Source: an uncultured SAR86 cluster bacterium
GTDB lineage: Bacteria > Pseudomonadota > Gammaproteobacteria > Magnimaribacterales > D2472
Direction of reading: 5' to 3'
NCBI GenBank assembly: GCA_943789005.1
Contig: CALSSL010000001.1
Span: 53,688-117,687, forward strand
DNA: 64,000 nucleotides
Below the pieces are notes generated by a model. It was given only the letters and a program-made list of their open reading frames with translations. It ran no database searches and was not told the origin of the DNA. Position numbers and translations under genes: made by a program. The stretch's first letter is position 1. Every line of letters starts with the position of its first letter. Shown in pieces: positions 28,845 through 38,901 of this stretch.

Positions 28845-29376
28845 TATTTAAATATCTATTCCAATCAAACATTTTTCCTGGATCAGTCTTTCTGCCAGGA
28901 GCAATATCAGAATGTCCTTTTATATTATCTTTATTTATTAAAGCATACTCTTTAATTAATGATGATGTTACAAGAGACAGTTGGTCATACTGAATATCTT
29001 CAAAAATATCATCATCACTTCCTTCTAACTCAATCCCTATTGAAAAATTATTACAATCATCTTGACCCTTAAATGAAGACACGCCAGCATGCCAAGCACG
29101 CTTATTAAAGGGAACAAATTGAATAACCTCTCCACTTCTTTTTATAAGAATATGTGAAGAAACTTTAATGTCTTGTATCTCTTTATAAAAATTATGCAAA
29201 GAAAAATCTAATTCATTTAAAAAGAACTTTTCAATATGATTTGTATTATATGTTTTTGGTGGCAAACTTATTGAGTGAATAACTAGTAAGCTTATATCAA
29301 CGCCTTTTGGTCTATCATTAAAGTTAGGTGACTCTAAGAATTTAATACCTTGGAGTCTGTTATTTTTGACTTCCAT
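28837..29376 (-). CDS. ampD: 1,6-anhydro-N-acetylmuramyl-L-alanine amidase AmpD
   Basis: This cytoplasmic zinc amidase cleaves the peptide from anhydro-muropeptides during recycling. The 179-residue protein has His34 (LLVIHSIS), Glu116 (IGIELEG), His155 (GHSDIAPGRK), Lys163 and Asp165 (TDPG). These correspond to the zinc ligands and catalytic residues of known AmpD. It starts directly at the ispH stop and overlaps ampG. Confidence 0.95.
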   Translation of the reverse strand: MEVKNNRLQGIKFLESPNFNDRPKGVDISLLVIHSISLPPKTYNTNHIEKFFLNELDFSLHNFYKEIQDIKVSSHILIKRSGEVIQFVPFNKRAWHAGVSSFKGQDDCNNFSIGIELEGSDDDIFEDIQYDQLSLVTSSLIKEYALINKDNIKGHSDIAPGRKTDPGKMFDWNRYLNNV

Positions 29377-30324
29377 TTATCTTAACAAGGGAGGTAGTTT
29401 AAAAAATATACTTTCTTTATCTTCTCCATTTTCATTAATGTCTGCTCCTGTGTATTCTTTGAGAGCATGTGCAATTTCCTGGACTCTTTCTTCAGGCGCC
29501 GATGCTCCAGCGGTAATTGATATTGTTTTACAGCCATCTAGCTCAGCAAGATTAAGTTCATCAAATTCATCTATTAATACTGCCTTGCATCCACATTTCT
29601 CTGCAAGTTCTTTCAATCTGTTTGAATTCGAGCTATTAACAGATCCAACAACAATCATATAATCAGATTCTAATGCCAGTTGCTTTACAGCGTCTTGTCT
29701 ATTTTGAGTTGCATAACATATATCATCATTCTTTGGCACTTTGATATTAGGGAACCTTGATTTTAAGATATCAATAATAGACTTAGTATCATCAACACTT
29801 AAAGTGGTCTGAGTAACCAATGCTAATTCATGTGGCTTTGAGACTTCAATTTCGGCAGCCTCCTTATCATCTTGAACTAAATATATATTGCTGAAATCTG
29901 TATTGATATGTCTGCCTATTGTTCCCTCAACTTCAGGGTGACCTTCATGCCCTATTAAGATAATATCTTTTTCTGATCTTGCATGCCTAATCACTTCCAT
30001 ATGAACTTTAGTTACAAGAGGGCAAGTAGCATCAAAGTATTGAAGGTTTCTTAATTTTGTATTCTCCTCCACCCGATTTGAGACACCATGAGCACTAAAG
30101 ACTACAAGCGAGCCATCGGGAATTTCATCAATTTCTTCTACAAAAATTGCCCCTCTTTTTTTAAGATCCTCTACAACAAATTTATTGTGAACCACCTCAT
30201 GCTTCACATAAACCGGACTGCCATAAATTTCAAGAGCTCTATTAACAATATCAATAGCTCTATCTACACCCGCACAAAAGCCTCTTGGATTTGCAAGCTT
30301 AATTTCTTTAACTTTTACTGACAT
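29377..30324 (-). CDS. ispH: 4-hydroxy-3-methylbut-2-enyl diphosphate reductase
   Basis: This is the last enzyme of the MEP isoprenoid pathway, a [4Fe-4S] protein. The 315-residue protein has the three cluster cysteines: Cys17 (NPRGFCAGV), Cys101 (DATCPLV) and Cys203 (DICYATQNRQ). The GHEGHPEVEGT motif is also present. It overlaps lspA by 17 bases, the classical lspA-ispH linkage. Confidence 0.97.
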   Translation of the reverse strand: MSVKVKEIKLANPRGFCAGVDRAIDIVNRALEIYGSPVYVKHEVVHNKFVVEDLKKRGAIFVEEIDEIPDGSLVVFSAHGVSNRVEENTKLRNLQYFDATCPLVTKVHMEVIRHARSEKDIILIGHEGHPEVEGTIGRHINTDFSNIYLVQDDKEAAEIEVSKPHELALVTQTTLSVDDTKSIIDILKSRFPNIKVPKNDDICYATQNRQDAVKQLALESDYMIVVGSVNSSNSNRLKELAEKCGCKAVLIDEFDELNLAELDGCKTISITAGASAPEERVQEIAHALKEYTGADINENGEDKESIFFKLPPLLR

Positions 30325-30781
30325 GATCTCTTTTAAATAATTCTAAATAAATTAGAGTGACTGCTCCAATGGTTATAAATGCATCTGCAGGGTTAAAAAT
30401 AAAAAAAGAAAAATCATGAATTTTTAAATGTAAAAAATCTGTTACGTATCCGTCGGGAATTCTATCAAATATATTTCCCAAAGCTCCTCCAATAATCATA
30501 GATAAAGCTAACTTTTTAAAACTTTCATTCTCTTTATTTAAGAGCATAAATATGTATATAACAATACAAATACCTACAATTGTTAATAAATTTGATAATG
30601 CTCTATGACCAAAGTCTAAAAATCCAAAAGCAATACCAGAATTATAGGTTAGATATAGATCTATAAAAGGTATAAAGCTTTTTGATTCAAATTCATTAAG
30701 ATAAATTAATGCAAGCTGCTTTGTTGAAATATCAAATAATAAAAAAATTAATACGCATAGATAATATTTATTTTTAAACAA
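30308..30781 (-). CDS. lspA: Lipoprotein signal peptidase (signal peptidase II)
   Basis: This aspartyl protease removes signal peptides from lipoproteins such as BamB and BamC encoded in this window. It has four membrane helices in 157 residues. The active-site regions are GGALGNIFDRIPDGYVTDFL and FNPADAFITIG, with both catalytic Asp residues present. NSGIAFGF is the family motif near the middle. It overlaps ileS by 8 bases. Confidence 0.96.
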   Translation of the reverse strand: MFKNKYYLCVLIFLLFDISTKQLALIYLNEFESKSFIPFIDLYLTYNSGIAFGFLDFGHRALSNLLTIVGICIVIYIFMLLNKENESFKKLALSMIIGGALGNIFDRIPDGYVTDFLHLKIHDFSFFIFNPADAFITIGAVTLIYLELFKRDHVSKS

Positions 30782-33545
30782 AATATCTTACTTCTCCATC
30801 TGAATCTATATTCTCTTCACACCTTGAACAGATTTCAGGGTGAGATTTACTTTCCCCAACCGAACTATCTTTATGCCAGCATCTTGTGCATTTCTCTTCA
30901 TTAATTTGATCAATTAAAATTTGTAATGTATCCCCAGCTTTTATAGATGCTTTTGAGGAAATAAAGACAAAATGAAGCTCATCACCTAGCTTATCTAAAA
31001 TAGCCTTATCTTCTTTATTTACAGAAATTGTGACATTAGCATCAAGAGATCCCTTTAACTTATTTTCATTTCTGAGTCCTTCAATAGATTGGTTGACTAA
31101 ATCTTTAATTTCAAAAATTCTTTTCCAATCAGTATCACTGATGATCTTTGATTGATTGGTTGTTTCTTGTAAATATGCTGATAGAAATACCGAATCTTCC
31201 TGATTTTTTAAACCTTTATGTGTTTGCCATAACTCTTCTGAAGTGAAAGATAAGATAGGAGCAATTAATCTAACCATAACATTTAAAACATAATCAAGGC
31301 TTGTTTGACATGATTTTCTTGCCAGGGAATCATTTTTGCATGTGTAAAGACGATCCTTAACAATATCCAAATAGATTCCGCCCAATTCATTAACACAAAA
31401 ATTATGTATTCTCTGAACAACATTGTGATATGTGTATGTTTCATAATATTTAATGACATCACTTTCTAATTTCTGAGCTTCTAGGATAATCCATTTATCA
31501 AGTTCTATTTGTTCATCAAATTTAGTTTTTTCTGTATTATCAAAGTCATTTAAATTACCAAGAATGAACCTAAAGGTGTTTCTGATTCTTCTATACTGGT
31601 CTGATACCCTTTTAAGAATTTCATCCGATGCAACCATTTCACTCCTAAAGTCTGTTGAAGCTACCCACAGCCTTAAAATGTCTGCACCCAAGCTATCCCA
31701 GACTTTTTGAGGTGATACAACATTACCCAGAGATTTTGATTGTTTTCTTCCATTTTCATCAACTACAAAGCCATGAGTAAGAACAGCTTTATATGGAGCC
31801 CTTCCATTCATGGCTATGCTTGTTAGCAATGATGACTGGAACCATCCTCTATGCTGATCGGAGCCCTCTAAATATAGATCTGCAACAACACCCTTAGAAA
31901 ATCTTTTTTCAGAAACAGTATAATGAGTTACTCCTGAATCAAACCAAACGTCCAAGGTATCTAGGGTTTTTATATATTTAGAAGCGTTATCAATATAATC
32001 ACTTAAATCTAGTTTATCCCATTCTGAAATTCCATTTTTTTCGATTGCATCTGCAAATTTTTTAAAAAGATCATTTTGCTCTGGATGTATTTCTCCGGTT
32101 TCTTTATGAATAACTAAAGTTAAAGGAATGCCCCAGTTTCTTTGTCTTGATATACACCAGTCAGGTCTATCAGTTAACATGCTTTCTATTCTTTGGAGAC
32201 CCCATGACGGTTCCCATTGCACATTAGTAATACTATCTAGAGCTTGATTTAATAGATCTTCTTGGTTCATTGAAATAAACCATTGAGCTGTTGAAGTAAA
32301 TATTAAAGGTGTTTTATGTCGCCAGCAGTGAGGATAAGAATGATGGTAATCATTGCAATTAATTAATGCTTTTTTTTCATCAAGTTTTTCAATAACTAAA
32401 TGATCGGCTTTAAGTGGAGGTATTCCGGCAATAAAATCAATTTCTGCTTTAAACAAACCATTACTATCTAATGCTTTAAATGTTTCAATATTATTCTTTT
32501 TACAAACTATAAAGTCATCCATTCCGTGAGCTGGTGCTGTATGGACACACCCAGTTCCAGCATCAGTTGTTACATGATCAGCATGAAGAAGTGTTGATTT
32601 TCTATCCAAGAATGGATGGAAGAATTCAATATTTTTAAAATTCTTGCCTTTGGTAGTTGAAACTTTTACAGCATCCACACCCCATCTTTCAATGCATGAT
32701 TCGAACATTGAGTCAGCTATAACATAATATGAATTTTTAATGTGAATCAGAGAATATTCCAGATCTGGATTGATGCAAACCGCTACATTGGATGGGATTG
32801 TCCATGGAGTAGTTGTCCAAATAATGAAAGCTATAGATTCACATCCTTGAAAACTAAAAATATTTTTTACCTCCTTAAAACTTGCATCATCAAGCTTAAA
32901 AGCCACATCGATGGATTTTGAAACTTTATCTTGATATTCAACCTCTGCTTCAGCAAGAGAGGAACGACAATCCTGACACCAATGTACAGGTTTCTCGCCT
33001 TTTTGAAGGTGCCCTCCATTAAAAATTTTTCCCAATGCCCTAACAGCATCTGCTTCGAAAGATGAATCCAAACTTTTATAAGGATTATCCCAATCTCCAA
33101 ACACGCCAAGTCTAATAAAATCCTTCTTCTGATTCTCAATTTGCGTTAACGCATACTCTTTACATGCTTCTTGAAATTTTCCCTTATCTTGAACGAGCTC
33201 ACTTTTTTTTCCGTGTTTTTTTTCTACGTTAAGTTCAATAGGCAATCCATGACAGTCCCAGCCAGGAACATAAGGTGCGTTTTTTCCTAACAAGGTTTTT
33301 GATTTTATAGTTATGTCTTTTAGAATTTTATTAACTGAATGACCAAGATGAATAGATCCATTTGCGTATGGTGGACCGTCATGAAGTATAAAAATATCAT
33401 CATCCTTTCTCAATTCTCTTATTCTTTTGTAGATATCAATCTCATTCCATAGATTTATTATTTCTGGCTCTTTTTTTGGCAACCCTGCTTTCATGGAAAG
33501 TTCTGTTTCAGGTAGATTTAAAGTATCCCTATAATTAATTGTCAT
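30774..33545 (-). CDS. ileS: Isoleucine-tRNA ligase
   Basis: This 923-residue class I synthetase has the HIGH motif in DGPPYANGSIHLGHSVNK, an editing domain, and the WDCHGLPIE region. The C-terminal zinc finger is CTRCWHKDSSVGESKSHPEICSRC. The usual KMSKS loop reads KQSKS here (ENGRKQSKSLGN). This is a Met to Gln change at a variable position, unlikely to abolish activity. It is coupled to ribF by an ATGA overlap. Confidence 0.97.
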   Translation of the reverse strand: MTINYRDTLNLPETELSMKAGLPKKEPEIINLWNEIDIYKRIRELRKDDDIFILHDGPPYANGSIHLGHSVNKILKDITIKSKTLLGKNAPYVPGWDCHGLPIELNVEKKHGKKSELVQDKGKFQEACKEYALTQIENQKKDFIRLGVFGDWDNPYKSLDSSFEADAVRALGKIFNGGHLQKGEKPVHWCQDCRSSLAEAEVEYQDKVSKSIDVAFKLDDASFKEVKNIFSFQGCESIAFIIWTTTPWTIPSNVAVCINPDLEYSLIHIKNSYYVIADSMFESCIERWGVDAVKVSTTKGKNFKNIEFFHPFLDRKSTLLHADHVTTDAGTGCVHTAPAHGMDDFIVCKKNNIETFKALDSNGLFKAEIDFIAGIPPLKADHLVIEKLDEKKALINCNDYHHSYPHCWRHKTPLIFTSTAQWFISMNQEDLLNQALDSITNVQWEPSWGLQRIESMLTDRPDWCISRQRNWGIPLTLVIHKETGEIHPEQNDLFKKFADAIEKNGISEWDKLDLSDYIDNASKYIKTLDTLDVWFDSGVTHYTVSEKRFSKGVVADLYLEGSDQHRGWFQSSLLTSIAMNGRAPYKAVLTHGFVVDENGRKQSKSLGNVVSPQKVWDSLGADILRLWVASTDFRSEMVASDEILKRVSDQYRRIRNTFRFILGNLNDFDNTEKTKFDEQIELDKWIILEAQKLESDVIKYYETYTYHNVVQRIHNFCVNELGGIYLDIVKDRLYTCKNDSLARKSCQTSLDYVLNVMVRLIAPILSFTSEELWQTHKGLKNQEDSVFLSAYLQETTNQSKIISDTDWKRIFEIKDLVNQSIEGLRNENKLKGSLDANVTISVNKEDKAILDKLGDELHFVFISSKASIKAGDTLQILIDQINEEKCTRCWHKDSSVGESKSHPEICSRCEENIDSDGEVRYFV

Positions 33546-34498
33546 AATGTTTTACTTAAAAAAAATTTTGCAGTTTTTATGTCTTCTTGAATTTGAGATT
33601 TTAACATGTCTAAGTTTTTAAATTTCTTTTCGTCTCTTATTTTATTTATAAATTGAACATCTAATCTCTTTGAATAAATATTTGAATTAAAATTAAGTAA
33701 ATGCACCTCTAGAACAGGGTGGGAACCCCCAACAGTTGGCCTCACTCCCATATTTGCAATGCCATCAATAGGCTTTTTATCTAAAAAACACCTCACTGCA
33801 TATACTCCAGAAATTGGGAGTTTTTGTTTTGGAAGCCAAATATTTGCAGTTGGTATCCCAATTGTTCTTCCAAGATGTTGACCGTGGACAACTTTTCCTG
33901 AAAAAATATAGGGTCTTCCAAGGAGATCTTGTGCTAGAGAAAAATTATTCTCTAATAGAGCTTTTCTAATTCTTGTACTGCTAACACGCTCATTTAAGTA
34001 TTCATAAGTTTCTGTATTTGCAACCTCAATGTTATTTGTTTGACCCCATTCTTGCAAAAGCTTAAAGCCACCTGATCTATTTGCTCCAAATCTAAAATCA
34101 TCTCCGACTGTTAGGGATAATAGTCCAACAGAATCTAATATATCTGATATGAATATTTCAGGAGTCATCTCTCTTAAGGAGTTATTAAATTTCAGAAAAA
34201 AAACAAAGTCGATTCCAAATTCTTTTAATAATTCAAACTTTTTTCTCCATGGGTAAATTCTAGGCGGTGCATCTGTATTAGTACTTTTTGATACAGCAAA
34301 GTATTCTGATGCATGAGGTTCTGTAAAAAATACTATGGATGCTGAATTAGTTTCTTTAGCTCTATTTTTTATTTTCGATAAAATGGATTGGTGTCCTTTA
34401 TGCAAGCCATCAAAATTTCCAATTGTTGCATGCAGCCTTGCATGTGGATGATGTCTCCTAAAAAGCTCTAAATTATGCTGACCTCTTATTAAGTACAT
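33542..34498 (-). CDS. ribF: Bifunctional riboflavin kinase / FAD synthetase
   Basis: The 318-residue enzyme makes FMN and then FAD. The N-terminal nucleotidyltransferase domain has TIGNFDGLHKGHQSIL, and the V-R-I-Q-like SSTRIRKALLENN. The C-terminal kinase domain has GRTIGIPTANIWLP and a GVYAVRC strand. Its flavins are needed by SdhA, Lpd and MsrB-linked redox enzymes here. It lies in the standard murJ-ribF-ileS order; rpsT is not in the cluster. Confidence 0.96.
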   Translation of the reverse strand: MYLIRGQHNLELFRRHHPHARLHATIGNFDGLHKGHQSILSKIKNRAKETNSASIVFFTEPHASEYFAVSKSTNTDAPPRIYPWRKKFELLKEFGIDFVFFLKFNNSLREMTPEIFISDILDSVGLLSLTVGDDFRFGANRSGGFKLLQEWGQTNNIEVANTETYEYLNERVSSTRIRKALLENNFSLAQDLLGRPYIFSGKVVHGQHLGRTIGIPTANIWLPKQKLPISGVYAVRCFLDKKPIDGIANMGVRPTVGGSHPVLEVHLLNFNSNIYSKRLDVQFINKIRDEKKFKNLDMLKSQIQEDIKTAKFFLSKTL

Positions 34499-34499
34499 T

Positions 34500-36050
34500 T
34501 TAATTTAAAACTTCTTTTAATGGGTTGCCTCTAATTAACCTACACATTCCAAAATAGATAACCATTGATATAGTAACTTTAAAGAATAAAGCAAAAATTT
34601 TCTCGAATTGGTTAAGGTTATAAAAATCATATAGTGCTGAAGAAAAATTTAGAAATACTAAAACAAATATTGAAGATATTAATATAGATAAATTAAATCT
34701 ATTAAATGGGTTATTAATCTTTATAAATCCATCTTTGATTAAGATTATTTCTAGAATTAAAACACTTATAACCGCTGCTATACTGCTTCCAACAGCTATA
34801 CCAACATGACCATAACCTAACTTAAATGCAAATAGATAATTTAGAAATGCATTGAGGAATAATGATAATAGGGCTACATACATTGGTGTTTTAGTGTCCT
34901 TCCTTGAGAAAAAAGCTGGCGTAAGAACCTTCATAAGCATAAAAAAAGGAAGTCCAACAGAATAAGCCATTAGGCTTAATGAGGTTTGTTGAACATCAAT
35001 TATAGAAAACTCACCTCTATAAAAAATTGTACTTATTAGATCTACTGAACATAGATATAAGCCAATCAAAGAAGGTATTCCAATAAACAGAACAAACCTT
35101 TGACCTTTTCGAAGCTCATCAATAAATAATTTTTTATTACTATTTATATCTATTTTCGATAAGGTTGGTAAAAGTACTGTGCCTATTGCAATGGCAAAAA
35201 TTCCCATCGGAAACTGGATTAGTCTATCAGAAACATAAAGCCATGTTGGGCTGCCGGTTTGAAGCAATGATGCAAAAATGGTGTCGATTAATAAATTTAT
35301 TTGAATAATACCTCCAGCAAGTATTGCTGGTAACATTAGTTTTAGAACGCTCATTTGTCCTGAATGAGAAAAATTAATATTTGGCTTTGGAAGCCTGTTA
35401 ATATTTTTTAAGGCATATATGTGAATTAATAACTGGAGAAACCCGGCTATAAGGACCCCCCAGGCTAGTGCATAAACGGGCATATCAAGAATCGGAGCAA
35501 TCAAAGTTGCTGCAATAATTAAAGTAATATTAAAAATTAAAGGCGTAAATGCAGGTAAAGAAAATTTATCATGAGTATTTTGAATTCCGCTTGCAAATGA
35601 AACTAAAGAAATTAAGCCTAAGTAAGGAAACATTATTCTAAGAAGGTCTATAGCAAGTATTCTTTTTGATTCATCATAATAAAAACCTGGAGCAAAAATA
35701 AAAATAAAAACCGGGGTTATAAGAAGAACAAGTATTGTAAAAAGAAATAAGATACTTAGAAAAGATCCAGCTAGGGCATTTATGAATTCTTGTGTATTTT
35801 TATCATCATTAGTTTTTTGATAATCACTGTAAATTGGAATAAAAGCTTGATTGAAAGCGCCTTCAGCAAAAAATCTTCTAAATAGATTAGGTATCTTAAG
35901 TGTTACAACAAAAATATCATGGAATACTGAAGCACCAAGAAGGTTTGTTGTAGCTATGTCTCTTATAAGTCCAAAAATTCTTGAAAGACCCGTCCAAGAA
36001 GAAACTTTAGTCAAAGAAGAATAAATTTTATTTCTCCTCATTTCAGTCAT
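34500..36050 (-). CDS. murJ: Lipid II flippase MurJ
   Basis: The 516-residue protein has about 14 membrane helices. Family motifs are [19 protein letters not shown] near the N-terminus, [16 protein letters not shown], and PGFYYDES. It moves lipid II across the inner membrane for peptidoglycan synthesis. It overlaps msrB by 8 bases and precedes ribF by one base. An earlier in-frame Met (MTEMRRNK) is used as the start. Confidence 0.96.
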   Translation of the reverse strand: MTEMRRNKIYSSLTKVSSWTGLSRIFGLIRDIATTNLLGASVFHDIFVVTLKIPNLFRRFFAEGAFNQAFIPIYSDYQKTNDDKNTQEFINALAGSFLSILFLFTILVLLITPVFIFIFAPGFYYDESKRILAIDLLRIMFPYLGLISLVSFASGIQNTHDKFSLPAFTPLIFNITLIIAATLIAPILDMPVYALAWGVLIAGFLQLLIHIYALKNINRLPKPNINFSHSGQMSVLKLMLPAILAGGIIQINLLIDTIFASLLQTGSPTWLYVSDRLIQFPMGIFAIAIGTVLLPTLSKIDINSNKKLFIDELRKGQRFVLFIGIPSLIGLYLCSVDLISTIFYRGEFSIIDVQQTSLSLMAYSVGLPFFMLMKVLTPAFFSRKDTKTPMYVALLSLFLNAFLNYLFAFKLGYGHVGIAVGSSIAAVISVLILEIILIKDGFIKINNPFNRFNLSILISSIFVLVFLNFSSALYDFYNLNQFEKIFALFFKVTISMVIYFGMCRLIRGNPLKEVLN

Positions 36051-36438
36051 TAGGTTTGAAGTCTAATGAAGCTGAATTAATACAATATCTTAATCCAGTT
36101 GGTTTTGGGCCATCATTAAATACATGACCTAAATGAGCATCACATTCATTACATTTAACCTCTATTCTTGTCATGCCATGTGAGAAATCTGATTTTTCAG
36201 TAATTGAGTCTTTGTTTTTAGGAAGGAAAAAGCTAGGCCAACCGCAACCTGCATCAAATTTAGTATCTGATTCAAAAAGTGGAGCATTACAGCAAATGCA
36301 ACTATAAGATCCTTCCTTATTAAAATCCCAGTATTTGCCTGTAAAAGGTTTTTCTGTCCCAGATTGTCTTGTTACATAGTAACTTTCATCTGATAACTCA
36401 GATTTCCATTGTTCATCAGTTTTTTTTATGTTTGACAT
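36043..36438 (-). CDS. msrB: Peptide-methionine (R)-S-oxide reductase MsrB
   Basis: This 131-residue protein repairs oxidised methionine. The zinc site has two CXXC pairs (Cys47/Cys50, Cys96/Cys99). The fold motif is GCGWPSFF, and the catalytic Cys119 lies in [12 protein letters not shown]. This is the zinc-containing, cysteine (not selenocysteine) form. It is complete and heads the murJ-to-vanZ string. Confidence 0.97.
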   Translation of the reverse strand: MSNIKKTDEQWKSELSDESYYVTRQSGTEKPFTGKYWDFNKEGSYSCICCNAPLFESDTKFDAGCGWPSFFLPKNKDSITEKSDFSHGMTRIEVKCNECDAHLGHVFNDGPKPTGLRYCINSASLDFKPND

Positions 36439-36499
36439 TGCATAATTGTAAAGAACAACTATGAATATAGGTAGCTCTTCAGATGGAAAGAGCTAAAAA

Positions 36500-36904
36500 T
36501 TATGAACTTTTATCTAATTTTACTGATTTATCAGAATCATTTGCATACTGAATAAAGTCATCAAGAAGAGATTCAGAAGGAAAATATATTCTTCTTCTTC
36601 TATCAACCTCAGACGACTTTTCAATGATATAGCCAAGCTGAACGGCCTGCTTAAGAACCTGAAGTCGCTTGATTCGAGAGGCAAACTTTTTAGGCACTAA
36701 TGATATTGCATATTCCTGAGATATCTCATTACCTTGAAAGGATTCCCACATAAAACTCATTAAAAAATAAAACCTATATGTATCCGCTTGAAAGAAGTTA
36801 AGTGAGTCAGGATTATTAGGGTTATCTATAGTTGCACTAAGCACCCTTCTTATTAGTTTTTTTGAATTATCGATTGATTTTTCATCAATTTTTGCAATGT
36901 TCAC
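36500..36904 (-). CDS. Putative winged-helix (MarR-like) DNA-binding protein
   Basis: This 134-residue soluble protein is read from GTG (36902-36904) after a good AAAGGAG ribosome site. The C-terminal half looks like a winged helix: a helix pair (VPKKFASRIKRLQVLKQAVQ), then LGYIIEKSSEVDRRRRIYFPSE. The latter resembles the MarR wing (DRRxxxxxLT). The N-terminal half is helical and may form a dimer interface. No family name is certain. Its target is unknown; the AT-rich, repeat-containing spacer upstream could be an autoregulatory site (inference). Confidence 0.55.
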   Translation of the reverse strand: MNIAKIDEKSIDNSKKLIRRVLSATIDNPNNPDSLNFFQADTYRFYFLMSFMWESFQGNEISQEYAISLVPKKFASRIKRLQVLKQAVQLGYIIEKSSEVDRRRRIYFPSESLLDDFIQYANDSDKSVKLDKSS

Positions 36905-37010
36905 AGATACTCCTTTAATAAAAAAATTATATATACTTTATATATGCAACTTTTATGCCAAATAATTATAGAATTTGGACTTTTTTATTTATAAATTATT
37001 ACTTGATGTC

Positions 37011-37062
37011 GAAAATAAAAAAATTTATGTAATTGGGTTTTAAGGAACTACATAAATTTGTA
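37011..37062 (-). terminator. Possible AT-rich intrinsic terminator after pdxB
   Basis: A perfect 11-bp inverted repeat, AAATTTATGTA (37021-37031) and TACATAAATTT (37049-37059), has a 17-base loop. On the minus strand it is followed by a T-run (TTTTTTATTTT). It lies about 67 bases past the pdxB stop in the 220-base spacer before the winged-helix gene. The low GC of the stem makes the call tentative. The rest of the spacer is AT-rich, with TATATA-like promoter sequence near 36930-36950. Confidence 0.45.
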
Positions 37063-37125
37063 TATATTATATATATAATTTTAATATATGTGTGTGACAT
37101 TTGTGCAAATTATAGAGAAATTATC

Positions 37126-38178
37126 CTATATTTCTATATCTTTTCGTGGGAAATGCTTAGATCTTATTTCTTCAAAAATATTTTTTTTATTACTTGTATC
37201 AGAATTTATATATTTTGTTTTGAAGATTTCAGACTCTAATTTTATATCGTATTCTTTATTGTAATTAGCAATATCCCGTTTGCTTTGAATATCTTTATCT
37301 TCTGACGTAATAAAATTTTTTATTACTTCGAGGTTTAATTTTTTTTGGTCATCATTGATATTTATATAGCTTTGTAAAAAATCAATTAACATGATTGTTC
37401 CATTAATTTTTCCATTTATGCTATGGCCTGCTATGTGCGGCGTTGCTAATAATGCAAAATCAATAATTTCATTTGATGGACATGGCTCATTTATCCATAC
37501 ATCGCTAATATAATTTGTGTTCTTTAGATTTATAAGTTTAGATTCATCTACAATCCCTCCTCTAGAAGTGTTAATCAGGGTTTTTCCTTGTATATCATCT
37601 AAAAAATCTACATCTATCATATTGTTTGTAGGGAATTCTGTTTTATATGTCATAGGAACATGTAAGGTTATCAGGTCACAACTTTTTATCTGCTCTATGT
37701 CAACAAGGAAATTAAAATTTAAGAAAGGGTCATAAATGAAGTTTTTTATTGAAAAATAATCTAACGCTGTTTTTAGTTTTTTCCCAATATTTCCATACCC
37801 AACAATTCCAACTGAAGAGGTTAAATCAAACATGCCCTCATCTTTCAAGAAGCATATAGATGACATAACATAATTTACAACTGATAAAGCGTTGCAACCC
37901 GGTGCGTAAAACCATTTAATATAATTATTCTTTAGATAGTCTGTGTCTATATGATCGATTCCAGAAGTTGCTGATCCAATTAATTTTATATTCGTGCCAG
38001 TCAACAATAACTCATTAACTTTTACAGTAGACCTGACCAGCAATATATCGGCATCTTTAATATTAGAATTTTTAATATCAGAAGAGTTAAAAAATTTTAA
38101 TTCAATACCATCAAATCCTTTTAAAAGAGAAATAATTTCTTGTATTGATTTAATACCTTTATCAACAATAACTTTCAT
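37126..38178 (-). CDS. pdxB: Erythronate-4-phosphate dehydrogenase
   Basis: This is an NAD-dependent enzyme of the DXP-dependent pyridoxal phosphate pathway. The 350-residue D-2-hydroxyacid dehydrogenase has the PdxB-type N-terminus LLVRSTVKVNELLL and GSATSGIDHIDTD, then APGCNALSVVNYV. The Rossmann motif is VGIVGYGNIGKKL, followed by LINTSRGGIVDESKL (catalytic Arg) and TPHIAGHSINGKINGT (catalytic His). A divergent C-terminal dimerisation domain follows, somewhat lysine- and asparagine-rich. It begins 4 bases after the acyltransferase stop. Confidence 0.93.
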   Translation of the reverse strand: MKVIVDKGIKSIQEIISLLKGFDGIELKFFNSSDIKNSNIKDADILLVRSTVKVNELLLTGTNIKLIGSATSGIDHIDTDYLKNNYIKWFYAPGCNALSVVNYVMSSICFLKDEGMFDLTSSVGIVGYGNIGKKLKTALDYFSIKNFIYDPFLNFNFLVDIEQIKSCDLITLHVPMTYKTEFPTNNMIDVDFLDDIQGKTLINTSRGGIVDESKLINLKNTNYISDVWINEPCPSNEIIDFALLATPHIAGHSINGKINGTIMLIDFLQSYININDDQKKLNLEVIKNFITSEDKDIQSKRDIANYNKEYDIKLESEIFKTKYINSDTSNKKNIFEEIRSKHFPRKDIEI

Positions 38179-38181
38179 GAA

Positions 38182-38901
38182 CTAGTTGAATTTATCAGGC
38201 ATGATAAGGCTTTTTAGCCATCCAAACAGAGTATTATTTCTAAGGGAATATTTATCTAAAGCATCAAAATCTTTTGCTAATTTAACAGGATCTGCTAGAA
38301 AGTCTGCTCTTGTATTGAAATCTTTTTTTTCTAATTTTTTAACTAGTATTGCGGGGTTGCCTGCAAAAATAGAATTAGGAGGGACGTCTTTTGTAACAAC
38401 AGCCCCAGCACCAATAATACTATTTTTACCAATTCTGACACCTTTGCAAATAATAGCACTATCTCCAATCCAAACATTATCCTCAAACACTACAGGCTTT
38501 GTTTTTCCTACAGGCTTTGCTCTATCATAAATTCCATGCCAATCTGCATCAGAGATATATGCTCCATGAGCGATCATACAAGCATCTCCCATAATTATAC
38601 TTTCTGCTGACATTATTCTTACACCAGGTGTTATGAGGCAATATTTACCAATTTTAATTTCACCTTTATGGTCGCCAATATCCCATGAAGTAAACTGAAT
38701 ATTCGCATCGCTTGATCCTATTAAAGTTGGATAATCATCAATAGAAACATTACCTCCAAAAACTTTAATATATCTAGGTTTAAAATATGCCCCTCCTTTG
38801 CCAAGATGCTTAAACTGAGGTTTTACAAAATGTCTTACATATATTTTTGTAACTCTTATAGTTATTTTTTTTAACCAATATGGTCTATTATCTTTTCTGA
38901 T
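38182..38901 (-). CDS. Left-handed beta-helix acyltransferase, non-AUG start
   Basis: This is a hexapeptide-repeat acetyltransferase. The coils include KIGKYCLITPGVRIMSAESIIMGDACMIAHGAYI, the catalytic-type His in ISDADWHGIYDR, and WIGDSAIICKGVRIGKNSIIGAGAVVTKDVP. An ATG frame of 143 codons starts at 38613 but begins in the middle of the repeat. The same frame runs upstream without a stop to 38914 and encodes RKDNRPYWLKK, typical of this family's N-terminus. No ATG, GTG or TTG occurs there. A strong AAGGAG (38908-38913) lies 6 bases before ATC (38899-38901), and ATT at 38905-38907 is the other option. Full length is about 239-241 residues. The acceptor is unknown. Confidence 0.75.
   Translation of the reverse strand: MRKDNRPYWLKKITIRVTKIYVRHFVKPQFKHLGKGGAYFKPRYIKVFGGNVSIDDYPTLIGSSDANIQFTSWDIGDHKGEIKIGKYCLITPGVRIMSAESIIMGDACMIAHGAYISDADWHGIYDRAKPVGKTKPVVFEDNVWIGDSAIICKGVRIGKNSIIGAGAVVTKDVPPNSIFAGNPAILVKKLEKKDFNTRADFLADPVKLAKDFDALDKYSLRNNTLFGWLKSLIMPDKFN

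Noticed and set aside
36471..36494. Hairpin TAGCTCTT/AAGAGCTA after the winged-helix gene as a terminator
   Set aside because: The stem is good, but neither strand has a following T-tract. It may be a leader or mRNA-end hairpin; not called.
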